From contig NC_135187.1 in the NCBI RefSeq assembly GCF_041146795.1, forward strand, positions 5,839,556 to 5,903,555: DNA of 64,000 nt, written 5' to 3'. Shown here one piece after another: positions 31,546 through 41,647 of the stretch. A program made the translations under genes and the position numbers. The stretch is from Maylandia zebra. Taxonomy: Eukaryota > Chordata > Actinopteri > Cichliformes > Cichlidae. The notes under the pieces were generated by a model. That model had not been told where the DNA came from. It ran no database searches and saw nothing but the letters and a program-made list of their open reading frames with translations. Every line of letters begins with the position of its first letter. Position 1 is the first letter of the stretch.

Positions 31546-32429
31546 GAGCTGCGCATGCGCAGAGCCTATAGCTAGAGTCTCTCTGGTAGTTCCACAGCAG
31601 TGCAAGAGCACCATCTACTGGCATAATGAAATATAACCATGGTCTGGCAACACATAACAATGTCAAAATAAGTCACAATAATAAACAAAAAAATAAGGGG
31701 GTAATTGGTTTTCTTACAAAAATAAACATGTAGCTTTTTCAACCTGCTACATTTACACAGCTACATTCTCACCTGAAAATATGTTAAAAAGTTTTTTTGC
31801 GACCCAGAAAGAGTAATAAGAGTAATATTAAAACTAAGTAGCTGCCGCCATTGTTGGAAACTGGAATTGGCTGGGCCGCGCTATGAATTCTGCGATATGG
31901 TTTCTCAATTTTGGAGAAAAAATCGGGAGAAATTCGGGAGAATGGTGGCTCCGGGAGATTTTCGGGAGGGGCACTGAAATTCGGGATTCTCCCGGAAAAA
32001 TCAGGAGGGTTGGCATGTACGGTTGTGGCAACATCACTAACCTTGTCAAACACCTCAGAGTAAATCATATCACAGAATATGACGAGCGTATGTTGAGGCG
32101 AACTGAAGAGGAGGAGAGGGACAGGTGCTGCTAGGGCGAGACAGACGTCTCTCATGGAGTCCTTTAGTGCTGCAGGCAGGCAAGGTGTTCAAATAGCGCA
32201 CAAGTTCAGTTTTTTTATTTCTATGTGATGAAGTCTGCATTATTAAGTGATAAGAACAAGTAATCTGATGTCCTGTAATCATTATGACGCTATAATTTGA
32301 GATACAATAAATAAAATAAGTTTTTGTATAAAGTATCGGTATCGGATCAGTATCGTCGATACCACCCTGAATATTACTTGGTATCGGATCGGAAAGGAAA
32401 TAAGTGGTATCGCACATCACTACCGTGTA

Positions 32430-33105
32430 ATGAAAAGGTATTTTTTTCTTGTTATCAAAAGACATTTAGAGTGACGGCTTCTACAACTGGTTGTGCTGAA
32501 GGAAAGCTTACAGTCTAAGAAGTCACAGTGTTGATATTCAGCACAAAGATAAAAGCTCACTTGTTTGAATTTATTTACAATCATAGTTTTTATAAATTCT
32601 GACTGTAAACAGCTTTTACAGCTTTGATATTGTTTGACACTCGATATCAGGTGATGGGATTTAATTTAAAGGTTTCTGTGTCCCAATGAGCCATTTACAC
32701 TGACCAGTGTCAGTTTAACTGTAACACATTCATTATTTAGATCCAACATTTCTAAGAGAAATAAGTGAATGTAAAAATGGCAGCCCTCTGGCCAGGTTTA
32801 TTTGATAGAGATATATGCATGCATTATGAAATGTATGTATCCCAGATAATTGTTATCTTCCTCCCAAGTTAATTGCAGTCTAAAAGAAGTAGTGGGGATT
32901 TTTACACACTCACAACCAGTGGGGTAAAAAGAGCCATCAAAAACCTGTCAGCCTGCACAGCCACAGATGTGCTAGAAGAGTTAGAAGCTCTGCTTATGGA
33001 GAAACCCTTGGAGAAACTTTCTAAGCCTAACAGGGGACAGGTACTCCTGCACAAATAACATGATATAACCCCACATACAGCCCAGCCATAAAGTGAACCA
33101 AGTCA
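32430..33105. other. no supported gene
   Basis: A 61-codon frame from 32,873 (SGVKRAIKNLSACTATDVLE, EALLMEKPLEKLSKPN) looks protein-like and could be an isolated exon, but no splice partner is evident. Confidence 0.3.
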
Positions 33106-33108
33106 TTT

Positions 33109-34342
33109 AGGCTACGTTCACACTGCAGGCGAAAGCGCACCAAATCCGATTTTTTAGACCCTATGCGACCCATATCCGATCATGGTATGACAGTGTGAAC
33201 GGCACAAATCCGATATTTTCAAATCCGATCTGAGTCATTTTCGTATGTGGTACTGAATCCGATACATATCCGATGTTTTAGAAAGCGACTGCTGTTTGAA
33301 CGGTCATGTCGCATTAAATCCGTCTTTTACGTCACTGACACAAGACAGACGCCAATTATCAGCTCCCGAGAAGCGCCCGAGAAGACATCGCGAACGCTTC
33401 CTGGCCATCCTGTGTAGATGTTAGTGAAACTGTTGAGAAGACAACGTTGGAGAAACGTTAACATTTTACTTGTACTGTATAATCTGCAGATTCTGACAGA
33501 AATCTGCAACTATCCTTTGAAGCACCGCTCCTCTCTAAAACAGCAATAAGGATCATTATTAGGTTATTTACATTATTATGTAAATGACAAAATAACTTAA
33601 AGCAAAAATTGGGAAACATAAAGTCCGAAGTCTTTATATTAAGGGCCATCAGTCAAACAATATTCATTGTCACAATGTCATCCCTGTTGGACAACATCTC
33701 CCACCCCATGCAGCAGACTGTGACAGCACTGAGCAGCTCCTTCAGTGGGAGACTGCGGCACCCACGGTGTGGGACGGAGAGATTTCGCAGGTCTTTCCTC
33801 CCCACTGCTGTCAGACTCCATAATAAAGACTTTAACTGATCAAGCACACACATCCATACATATGCAATAATACTAAGTGCAATAATCCTTTCTGTCATCG
33901 TTGTATTTTTACTCAGTTGTATATAGTATTTGTATTTGTATTCTATTTTTATCTTATTGTATATTTATTTTATTTTATTCTACTGTATATAGTATTTTAT
34001 TTTATTCTATTCTGTACAGTTGTGTACTGTATTTATTCTTATTGTATTCTAATTTTTGCCTCATAACTTTTGCACTGTCCACTTCCTGCTGTGACAAAAC
34101 AAATTTCCCACGTGTGGGACTAATAAAGGTTATCTTATCTTATCTTATATTGTTTGCTCTGGGTCTAAACAGAGCGCGTTGTGTATGACATCTTCTTTTG
34201 CGCATGCGGGCCGCTTTGAGGGTTCACACTAGAGAGCGTTTGCTGTCACATTTTATTTGTAGTGTGAACAAGCAGACAAAAAAATCAGATTTGATCAAAA
34301 AATCGGAATTGAGCATTAAGACCTGCAGTGTGAACGTAGCCT
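33109..34342. mobile_element. TIR element interrupted by a LINE 3-prime end
   Basis: Termini AGGCTACGTTCACACTGCAG and CTGCAGTGTGAACGTAGCCT are perfect inverted repeats of about 21 bp. Internal text has many ATCCGAT motifs. The non-LTR fragment at about 33,675-34,148 is inserted between the halves. No target duplication is obvious. Confidence 0.7.
33675..34148 (+). mobile_element. non-LTR retrotransposon 3-prime end
   Basis: The frame up to 33,839 ends LDNISHPMQQTVTALSSSFS, then GTERFRRSFLPTAVRLHNKD, a C-terminus characteristic of a fish LINE. It is followed by an AT-rich UTR and a (TTATC)n tail at 34,122-34,148. Strongly 5-prime truncated, as is usual for LINEs. A related tail occurs near 54,255-54,275. 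Confidence 0.6.
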
Positions 34343-34349
34343 TAGTTAA

Positions 34350-36340
34350 AGACAGCATGGGACCAAATGCATGTAACCAGCCTGCACCAACCTGACATTT
34401 CTTCCTCATGAATTAAATGAATAGATGGATGAAAGTTAAATGACTACAAACCTAAAGCCACTAGTTCCCACACTGGAGTTCCCTGACACTGTGTGTTAAT
34501 TGTACTGAGCTTGTGTCAACAGTTGTAACAGGCTGAGCTACCTGTGACACTGCATTGAATGATTGTTTCTATGTTAATGATTTCAGCTGACTGGTTTCAG
34601 CTCAGATGTTCTGCTTTTTCCTTTCAGTAGATCAAAGCAGCTCGTGCTCTTTCTGCTTCCATTCTGATGGCAAGAAGAAGAAGAAGGCAAAGGCTTCAGC
34701 GAAGTGGCGTTCATGGTCTCAGTGAACAGTCATGGTCACACACTGCATGTGGTTTTAAAAGCAACATTGTTCACCACAACAATCAAGATGTGTAATATTA
34801 GTGCAGCTATGGTTTGTTCTTGAACATCAATTCTGTTTTCTACTTTGACCACTTAGACCAAAAAAGTGTTGTTTTCAGATTCTTTCTTTTTAATCTATAA
34901 AGCGCCTGCTCATTTTTAAATTAAAATTAGTTTGACATAAATGTTGGTGTTTGATTTATGATCGTTTAATGCTTACACTACACTGTACATGTCTACATTA
35001 AAGACATTTCTGTTACCTATTTATGAGACTGGGCTGCTTGACTACGATTTGGAAATGGATGCAAAATCACACGGAACGTGCTATTGTTTTTTTTTTTAAT
35101 ATGATGGACTGAACACAGGAGGTGTCTGACTAAGCAAAGATTAATCTGATCCCATTTCTACCTGTCTCTATTGTTTCAACTGACATTTGCTCAACTGTAA
35201 TTGTCAGAATATATATTTATTCCAGCTCTCATAGGGCAAAGGAATGACTCAGACGTGTCAAATGTTCTTTGATTAGATACACAATATGAAGTTCACAATT
35301 TTCTTACAAATAAAACTCTAATGACAAACATGAACAGCTGTGCTTATTTCTGAGACATGATTTTTCTTGTTCATATTCTTGTTCATATTTAGACAGTGTG
35401 CATCTGTATGCTGAAACTGTAATGGTGAACCTGAGGTGATGGTCAACAGAAGGTCAATATTATATATATATATATTTATATATTGTTTTATATAAATATA
35501 AAACAATATTGAGGTAATGTCTTTACCCTCTGCAGCGTGTGGACACTGTGCACACAATTACCTTATTCACTGTAGTAAACATGCGCCGCTAGCTCACGTG
35601 ACTGACTGTCTCCATGGTTACATCGTATATTATTAGCTATGTAAACAGCTTCCAAGATACCGCCATAGCTCTCTGCAGCTGTAACACGTTCACACTTTGC
35701 AAATCATTTCACGTTTTTGATAGTTATGAAGACAGAATATGTTCTTAAGGTCATGCTTGGTTGCTGTGGACTAGGGTTGACGGCGCGTCCGGTTTCTGTT
35801 ATTAGCTGTCCGCCGTAGGAAGGCTGCGTTCCATTTAGAAGTAGCCACAGTCTGCCGTGACTCAAACTCAAACCCCGCTTTGTTCTTTAATTAAAGGCAT
35901 TTTATAGCCGTTCATGACACGCACACACACACACAAACATAAAACACTTTGCCTCACCATGAGAATGCAACTTTACTAAAACCTTTAAAGCATCTGATAT
36001 AAATTAGAAAAATGAAGCAACCAGAGATTTAATGATGAAGACTCTGGGTTCTGTAGTTCACGTTTTACAGTCCTGAATGACTCACTGCACATCCATATAA
36101 TTTATTGAAGAGGAGAATGCACTTTACATTTAGGCTGTTGCTGTTTAATTTTTTACATTGTTACTGTGTTATGTCATGAATAAGGTTTTTTACCTGCTGG
36201 GGGTTTGATGGATCAGCTGGACGATACAGTCAAAAACAGACTTCATTCATCATATGCAAGAATCCTAGTTGAATTTCTGTTTCCACTCATATTTTTGAAC
36301 CAAATATTGAAAACAGCTCTAATAGACTGGATAAACATTA
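34350..36340. other. no supported gene
   Basis: Holds a small AT palindrome around 35,455-35,515 and a short (AC)n near 35,922. No open frame with family features. Confidence 0.4.
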
Positions 36341-36343
36341 CTA

Positions 36344-37600
36344 GTGATGTGACGTTCTGTATCGAGGCTTCAAAGCTTGTGTCGAGTAATTGAGGGGGCG
36401 TTTCCGCGATGAGCGTAACGAGGCTTGCTTCATTTATGGGAGGAGCTGAAAATGATGACGTCCGAAGCCTCGCTGCCCGGCTGTACCACGTGACTGGTTC
36501 AGGAAGTGGTTCGAACTTTGCCGCGAGCTATGACAGCGATATAAACCCCTCAGTCTTCATTCAAAATGTAGGTGTTTGATGGAGAGTTGCGGTTAGTGAG
36601 AGTTTGTAGACAGTTTGGAGGTTTATGAGAGTGAGGAGAGAAAGTCAGGAGAGAATGGAGCCAGCTAAGAAGAGGAGGATGTCCTCCCCTGTGTGGGAAC
36701 ATTTTGATCTTATATCTCCCAACAAGGTAAATTTCTACAGAAGATGTATTTTCATAATACTGATGGTGCAATACAATTTATGTTAAGCTGTCTTTACTTT
36801 TGTACAAGGTGAAGTGTTTGCTATGTGCCAGGGAGCTGGGATATAACAACAACACCTCATCCATGCTTAGGCACTACAGAGCTTTGCATGAGAATAAGGG
36901 GAACAGCGATTGTGGAGCAAGACCAGGTGAGCCATCAAATGCCATGATAACATAGCATGCAGTAATGTTACTAAATGATATATCAATATCATACAATGCA
37001 ATAAGTTACATGTGTGATATTTATGTTTGTGCTTTGTTTTTATTGTCTTTCCTCAGGAGAGCAATCTCAAATAGATGAAGACCTGGTTAACATGGTGATT
37101 GAGGACTCCCAGCCATTTAGCATTGTGGAGGACAAAGGATTTAAAAGATTTGTTAAATCATTAAATCCTAGCTATGTTCTCCCCACTAAAAAGGTCATAA
37201 AAGCAGTGAAAATTTAGTTTTTACAGAATAAAATGTGAACAGGCACAGCCACGTCGTACTTTTAAACAAAATGTTTTTTCTTTCCTTTAGGCCCTGAAAG
37301 TCATGGTGGAGGCCAGGTACCAGGAGATGAAGGAGAAAGCTAAGGCCAGCATTGAGAAAGCAGCAGCTGTGAGTCTGACATCAGATATGTGGATCTCCAT
37401 CAACACAGAGGCCTATCTTGCAGTCACCTGCCATTTTGTTGATGAGTCCAGCACATTAAACACCATTGTTTTAGGAGTGCAATATTTTCCTAATGCACAC
37501 ACTGCAGAAAATATTGCACAAGTGAAAGGCTCACTCATGACAGACTGGGCAATTACTGACATTAACCTTTTAAATGAAATTTTTGATAAGGGGACCATAT
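36344..37600 (+). mobile_element. hAT element, 5-prime part
   Basis: Starts with TAGTGATGTGACGTTCTGTA, a hAT-style terminus, followed by GAGGCTTC/GAAGCCTC subterminal motifs and then the spliced transposase. No right terminus is found, so the 3-prime half is deleted. Confidence 0.65.
36655..37570 (+). pseudogene. BED zinc-finger hAT transposase, N-terminal half, four exons
   Basis: Exons 36,655-36,726, 36,809-36,926, 37,057-37,193 and from 37,291 join in frame with GT/AG borders. Exons 1-2 form a BED finger: PVWEHFDLISPNK, then VKCLLCARELGYNNNTSSML and RHYRALH (C-x2-C ... H-x4-H). Exon 3 has EDSQPFSIVEDKGFKRFVKS, and exon 4 ALKVMVEARYQEMKEKAKAS with SLTSDMWISINTEAYLAVTC, the first RNase-H strand with its Asp. 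Sense ends near KGSLMTDWAI (about 37,555); the rest of the catalytic and dimerisation domain is missing. Codons read cleanly with no stop, so truncation rather than decay killed it. Related to ZBED-type domesticated genes, but the adjacent TIR argues for a transposon. Confidence 0.75.
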
Positions 37601-37925
37601 ATACAAACAGGTTGTTAGCCTGCTCTCATAAGAGAAAGTTAAGATGAACATGAATGTCCCAGATACTTCAGAGGATGAGCCACGGTGATGTCTGTGCTCT
37701 AGTCTGAGCACTGACTGATTTACCAGCACAAGAATGTCCACCATGTAGCAGAAGCTTTTTAAAAACATATTAAATTCCATATGCTCCATGTGTAGTGCAT
37801 CTAATTGGTAAATGTACTTGCTGTAGTCGAAGGGGTGACAAGCAATTGTATTTATTTAGAGAATAAAACATTAATTCTATTTATCTTGAAGTATGCTCAA
37901 AAACCCAGGTCAGAAAATCTCAGAG

Positions 37926-38297
37926 AGTTGATTCTGTTCATCTGGACGTAGCATTCTCAGAGAACGTTTCATCACTCATGCAAGTGACTTCCCCACTCTC
38001 AGCTGACTGCAGGTTTCCCCAACCTTCAAAGCAGCATAACAACCTTTTATCCTGACCTTTTACCATTCACAGAGTTTAGGAATCGCTGCAATCATTTATC
38101 TGTGACCAGGACAATTTGAAAAAAAAAACAATTTTTGCTTATTGTTAGGCAATTATTTGAGTTTTGTTTGTTATGCAACTTTACTATTTATAAGGTTGGG
38201 GAAATCTGGAATCAGCTGAGACAGAAGAAGTCACTTGGATGAGTGATGGAACGTTTCTCCCACTGAAAAAGTTACGTCCAGATGAACAGAATCAACT
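37926..38297. mobile_element. foldback MITE, copy B
   Basis: AGTTGATTCTGTTCATCTGG at the left and CCAGATGAACAGAATCAACT at the right; the arms resemble copy A (12,201-12,517), but the centre differs and is AT-rich. Confidence 0.8.
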
Positions 38298-38644
38298 GTT
38301 TGTTTTATTTGAAACAAAACAAAAAAACAAACAAACATAAGAATACAGATAAAAGTCAAATATTCCAGATGTCCACCACATTAACATACAAATTTGTAAA
38401 ACATTTTATGTGTTCAGATTCCTTTGTATGTGGACTGGAGCACACATTTGTGAGCACCGAAAACTGCACACAAATCCTTGTACTCATTTATAAATCTTAG
38501 TTAACACTTGTGTATGACATCATACACATTTGTAACCCTGCTGAGACTAATTTAACACTTTACAAATAGGACAATGAAAGGAGGAACTACTTCCCAAACT
38601 GGCATTTCTCATGATACAACTTAACAAAACTTTACACATACTAT

Positions 38645-39407
38645 TGTCATGGTCTGGGCGAGCCTGAGTAACTTTCCTCAGCATCAGCTCTCCTCCTCTG
38701 GGTGGAGCCCTTCCTGCCCCTCCCCGTTCCTCAGCTGCAGGCAATTATTCTGGCAGTATTTAGGAGCAGCACACACAACGAGTCTTCGCCAGATCGTCTG
38801 CTAACCTCAGTTAGTTCACAGCCTCATGTTTCTGTGTATCGCTCAGTGTGCATTACTTACCTCTCTTCCTGTCTCCTAGTCGGTACCTGGACTCGTCATT
38901 CCAAACCCTGCCATAGCCTCGCTTCTGGATTCCGGTCAGCTGCTGCTTAATCCTTTTCAGACAAACTGCCATTCTCACCTGCCTGCCTCCCTGCACACCT
39001 GTATTGGACTCAGCACTCGCCTGGACCTCGCCTCGCCCCCACCTCCAGCTAATCCCCGCCTGCGAACACGTAAGCCATCCCAGCTTGTCAAATGGGGAAA
39101 CACTCACAACTCCTTGGACTGTTCTGATTTTCCTCTCCTACGTTTCAGTGCCCTGGTCTGCCACAGTTTCCACCTGCCCCGCTCCAGTCTCAGCAGTTTA
39201 GTGACCTGACTGTTCCATGCTCGCCTTAGCCCCGCACCTCACAGACACCACGCTTTTGCACAAAGCTTAATCTTGTTTTTTGTCTTGAATATTTATGTTA
39301 GGAATTCTTGTAAATAAAAGTTTTTGTTTTCGCAAATCACTTCGGGTTTCCGGTCTTTGGTTCTGCGCATGAGTCCATTCCACGCCACGGGCCTCTGAGC
39401 CATGACA
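38645..39407. mobile_element. gypsy-type solo LTR, 763 bp, with 5-bp target duplication
   Basis: Starts TGTCATGG and ends CCATGACA (perfect 8-bp inverted ends). ACTAT flanks both sides (38,640-38,644 and 39,408-39,412). An AATAAAAG is at about 39,315. The TGTCATG...CATGACA style and C-rich body are those of teleost gypsy elements (inference). No internal region remains. Confidence 0.85.
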
Positions 39408-39782
39408 ACTATACACAGAGTGCTCCTTACTTTTCTTCAGAGCCCCACTGGTAAGCATAAGGAGAAGTAAATAAATGACAAATAAAGCAAGCTGTAATAA
39501 TACTGTAAACTAATTTTAATATTTGAAGTATGATCTTACCTGGACATACCACATTAGATCAGAGGAGTAATAGATACAGAGTCTTCATGTTGCTGTGTTT
39601 ATCATGAGACTGGATTTTGCTGCCTTCAAACTGCGGTAAAGCCAGTAAAAGTAATTACTGTTCTTTTATTACATTCCAAAGGGGTGAAAGACACTTAATC
39701 ATGCAGCCCTTCAGCTTCTGAAGCTATGGCATGAATGTTTGGAAATCTAAGCTGTTAAAAGAGACAACTTATTGATTGTAAA

Positions 39783-40112
39783 CTTGTCCATCCATTCTCT
39801 TCCACTTATCCTATTCAGGGTCATGGGGGGGACTGGAGCCTATCCCAGCTGTCAGAGACAGGGTACACCCTGTTGCAGGACTAACACAGACTAACCATTC
39901 ACACTTATGGGCAATTTAGAGTCACCAATTAACCTAACTCCACTAGCTGCATACCAGTAGGAGCTGGTCAGATAAGCAGCTCAGAGAATGCACACAAAGG
40001 CAAGGAGAACATTCAAATTCCACACTGAAAGGCCACAGGTCAGTGGATTTGAACCTAGGACCTTCTTGCTGTGAGACATCAGTGCTAAGCCCCGTACCAC
40101 TGTGCTGCAAAT
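39783..40112 (-). mobile_element. tRNA-derived SINE, family 2
   Basis: On the minus strand the head ends in a box-B-like GGTTCAAATCC (about 40,045-40,055) preceded by CTTCTTGCTGTGAG-type text. The body carries GGGCAATTTAGAGTCACCAA (given on the plus strand) and ends near CATCCATTC. A shorter copy is at 59,225-59,335. Confidence 0.65.
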
Positions 40113-40915
40113 GTTTGACTTCTTATCCAGAGTCAGAATGTCAAACCTTCCAGCGTTAGTTGTTATAGTTAATATTGTTAGTTAATAATTGGCTATGGTT
40201 CTGAGTATATTTTACCAGGTCTCCTGTAATTTAAAGAGATACAGTTTGCAAAATATACTTGAATATGAACAGTACAAATATACATATACACAGAAATGTG
40301 CTTTTCACAACATTCCCGTGAGATCATATATGACTGTATTTCAATTTAAATTGCATTTTCACTTTGTATCTGTTTAGGGTTGAATTACATTTAAATATTC
40401 TGTAATCTCTTGGACTGTTAGACTTTTGTGTTTTCAGATATATGCTTATGGTTCACTAAAAACAAACAAACAAAAACTAACAATCTAATTCAGCAGTCTT
40501 TAGTTAGATATCTTTAAGCTGACTAGTTGTCCCGGTAGTAAATGAAAGATGTGTTTGTGTAGCCAACACACAAGCCCGCAACATAAACTTATAGACTAAT
40601 AGACCTACACCTTTTATAGTTTTTTTTTCTTTCTTTTTTTTCTGGGATGTCACACAACCCAGGAAAAAATAGTATACATAATGGGCTTGGATTGACAAGA
40701 TTATGAATGAAATGTGCACTATTTGGAAGCAGCCCTCCTCCTCCCCTTTCGACAGGTTGTGTGTTTGACTTCAGCACAGGAGCAGCAGCAAGCCGGCGCA
40801 CCAAAGGCCCTCGCGCTCTCTTTTCGGATATATGTGTGTGATATTATTTAGAAAACACATCGGTGCAAATTATAAGTCTATATCATAATGTCTTCAGTTT
40901 TTGTGTTTGTTGGAG
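40113..40915. other. no supported gene
   Basis: AT-rich with short frames; a T-rich tract lies at 40,619-40,642. Confidence 0.4.
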
Positions 40916-40918
40916 GGG

Positions 40919-41123
40919 CGTCAACGTTAACAACGTCATCACGATTAAAGTTTTTTACGAAATCAATCCATCTGGAGCGCAGAATAGACAAGCTTTGGAC
41001 AAACTGCCCGAAATGCGTTGACAGAGACATTTCAGGGATTTTGAGTCATTCTGCGCTCCAAATGGATTAATTATGTTACATTTTTTAATCGTGTTCATCG
41101 TGATGACGGTGTTAACGTTGACA
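40919..41123. repeat. long foldback (hairpin-forming) element
   Basis: Left arm 40,919-40,985 (GTCAACGTTAACAACGTCAT ... GGAGCGCAGAAT) and right arm 41,048-41,123 are inverse copies with a few indels. The loop is about 62 bp. Probably a MITE. Confidence 0.8.
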
Positions 41124-41154
41124 GGCCTAGTTTGCTGGTTTGTTTTTATTTTGT

Positions 41155-41468
41155 TTTATTTTGCGAGCTGGTTATTAAATACCGCTGCAGCCAGCCAGAG
41201 AATCCCCCGCCGGCTCGCCCCTCTCCTTCTTGTGGCAGGCAGCAGGCGCAAACTGAGGGCGCCTTTACTCCCCGCAAATGAGTAATAGAAAACTGATCGG
41301 TGCCCAAGCAATCCCCAAAATGCGCTGGCATGATGTTGGGGCAGCATGGGCGCGAGCAACTGTTTTTTTTTCTTTTCTTTTTTTCGCCGACGCCATGATG
41401 CCGCCCCCCACCACAGTGACGCCCTGGGCAACTGCCTATGTCGCCCATATCAAAAACCGCCACTGATA
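41155..41468. repeat. probable DNA-transposon remnant upstream of MHC copy 1
   Basis: GC-rich text ending CATATCAAAAACCGCCACTG resembles a repeated transposon end. It lies 180 bp upstream of the MHC start codon. Confidence 0.4.
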
Positions 41469-41647
41469 CCAAGTACGTCACCTTCTTGTCCTGCGCCATC
41501 CACAACATACTCACATACTCAAGTAATGTTACTCGAGTTGTATTATACTTGATTAGTTGGGAGAAGTATTGAGACAAGTTCTGAAAAATGCACCGACTTC
41601 CCAGATAAACAGATGTCCCCATTGGAAGTCACCAAGAAACTGCAGTA

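Larger units (their letters stand above)
30730..31751. mobile_element. solo LTR-like insertion, 1,022 bp, 4-bp target duplication
   Basis: Begins TGTTACCGG, ends CCTGCTACA, and is flanked by TTTA on each side (30,726-30,729 and 31,752-31,755). Repeat Y copy 1 gives the empty site (GATATTTGATGTTTACACAG near 6,027-6,045 read in reverse), so the borders are well supported. It contains two identical-looking 64-bp direct repeats 665 bp apart. Confidence 0.75.
30250..32015 (-). repeat. dispersed repeat family Y, copy 3, interrupted by an LTR
   Basis: Reverse complement of copy 1: GGCCGGGTCCTCAGG end near 30,320-30,340, the GTTATTGTTTGGC tract near 30,625, and GGCCCAGCC near 31,870. It extends further than copy 1, to a terminal part rich in CTCCCG motifs (31,895-32,015). 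The 30,730-31,751 LTR lies inside. Confidence 0.7.
29780..32422. mobile_element. hAT-type element with BED-finger remnant, hosting nested insertions
   Basis: Termini TAGTGATGTGCGTATCGAT and GTATCGCACATCACTA are inverted repeats with several ATCGAT/GTATCG subterminal motifs. The plus strand has an ATG near 30,048 (MAERNCADVFYLHKQLRRG) and, far right at 32,020-32,134, a BED-type finger tail GCGNITNLVKHLRVNHITEY. About 1.8 kb of other repeats (family Y plus an LTR) separate the halves. No matching target duplication was found. Confidence 0.6.

Noticed and set aside
37601-37925. continuation of the hAT transposase downstream of exon 4
   Set aside because: After about 37,570 the frame loses family resemblance and no further exon or right terminus could be found.
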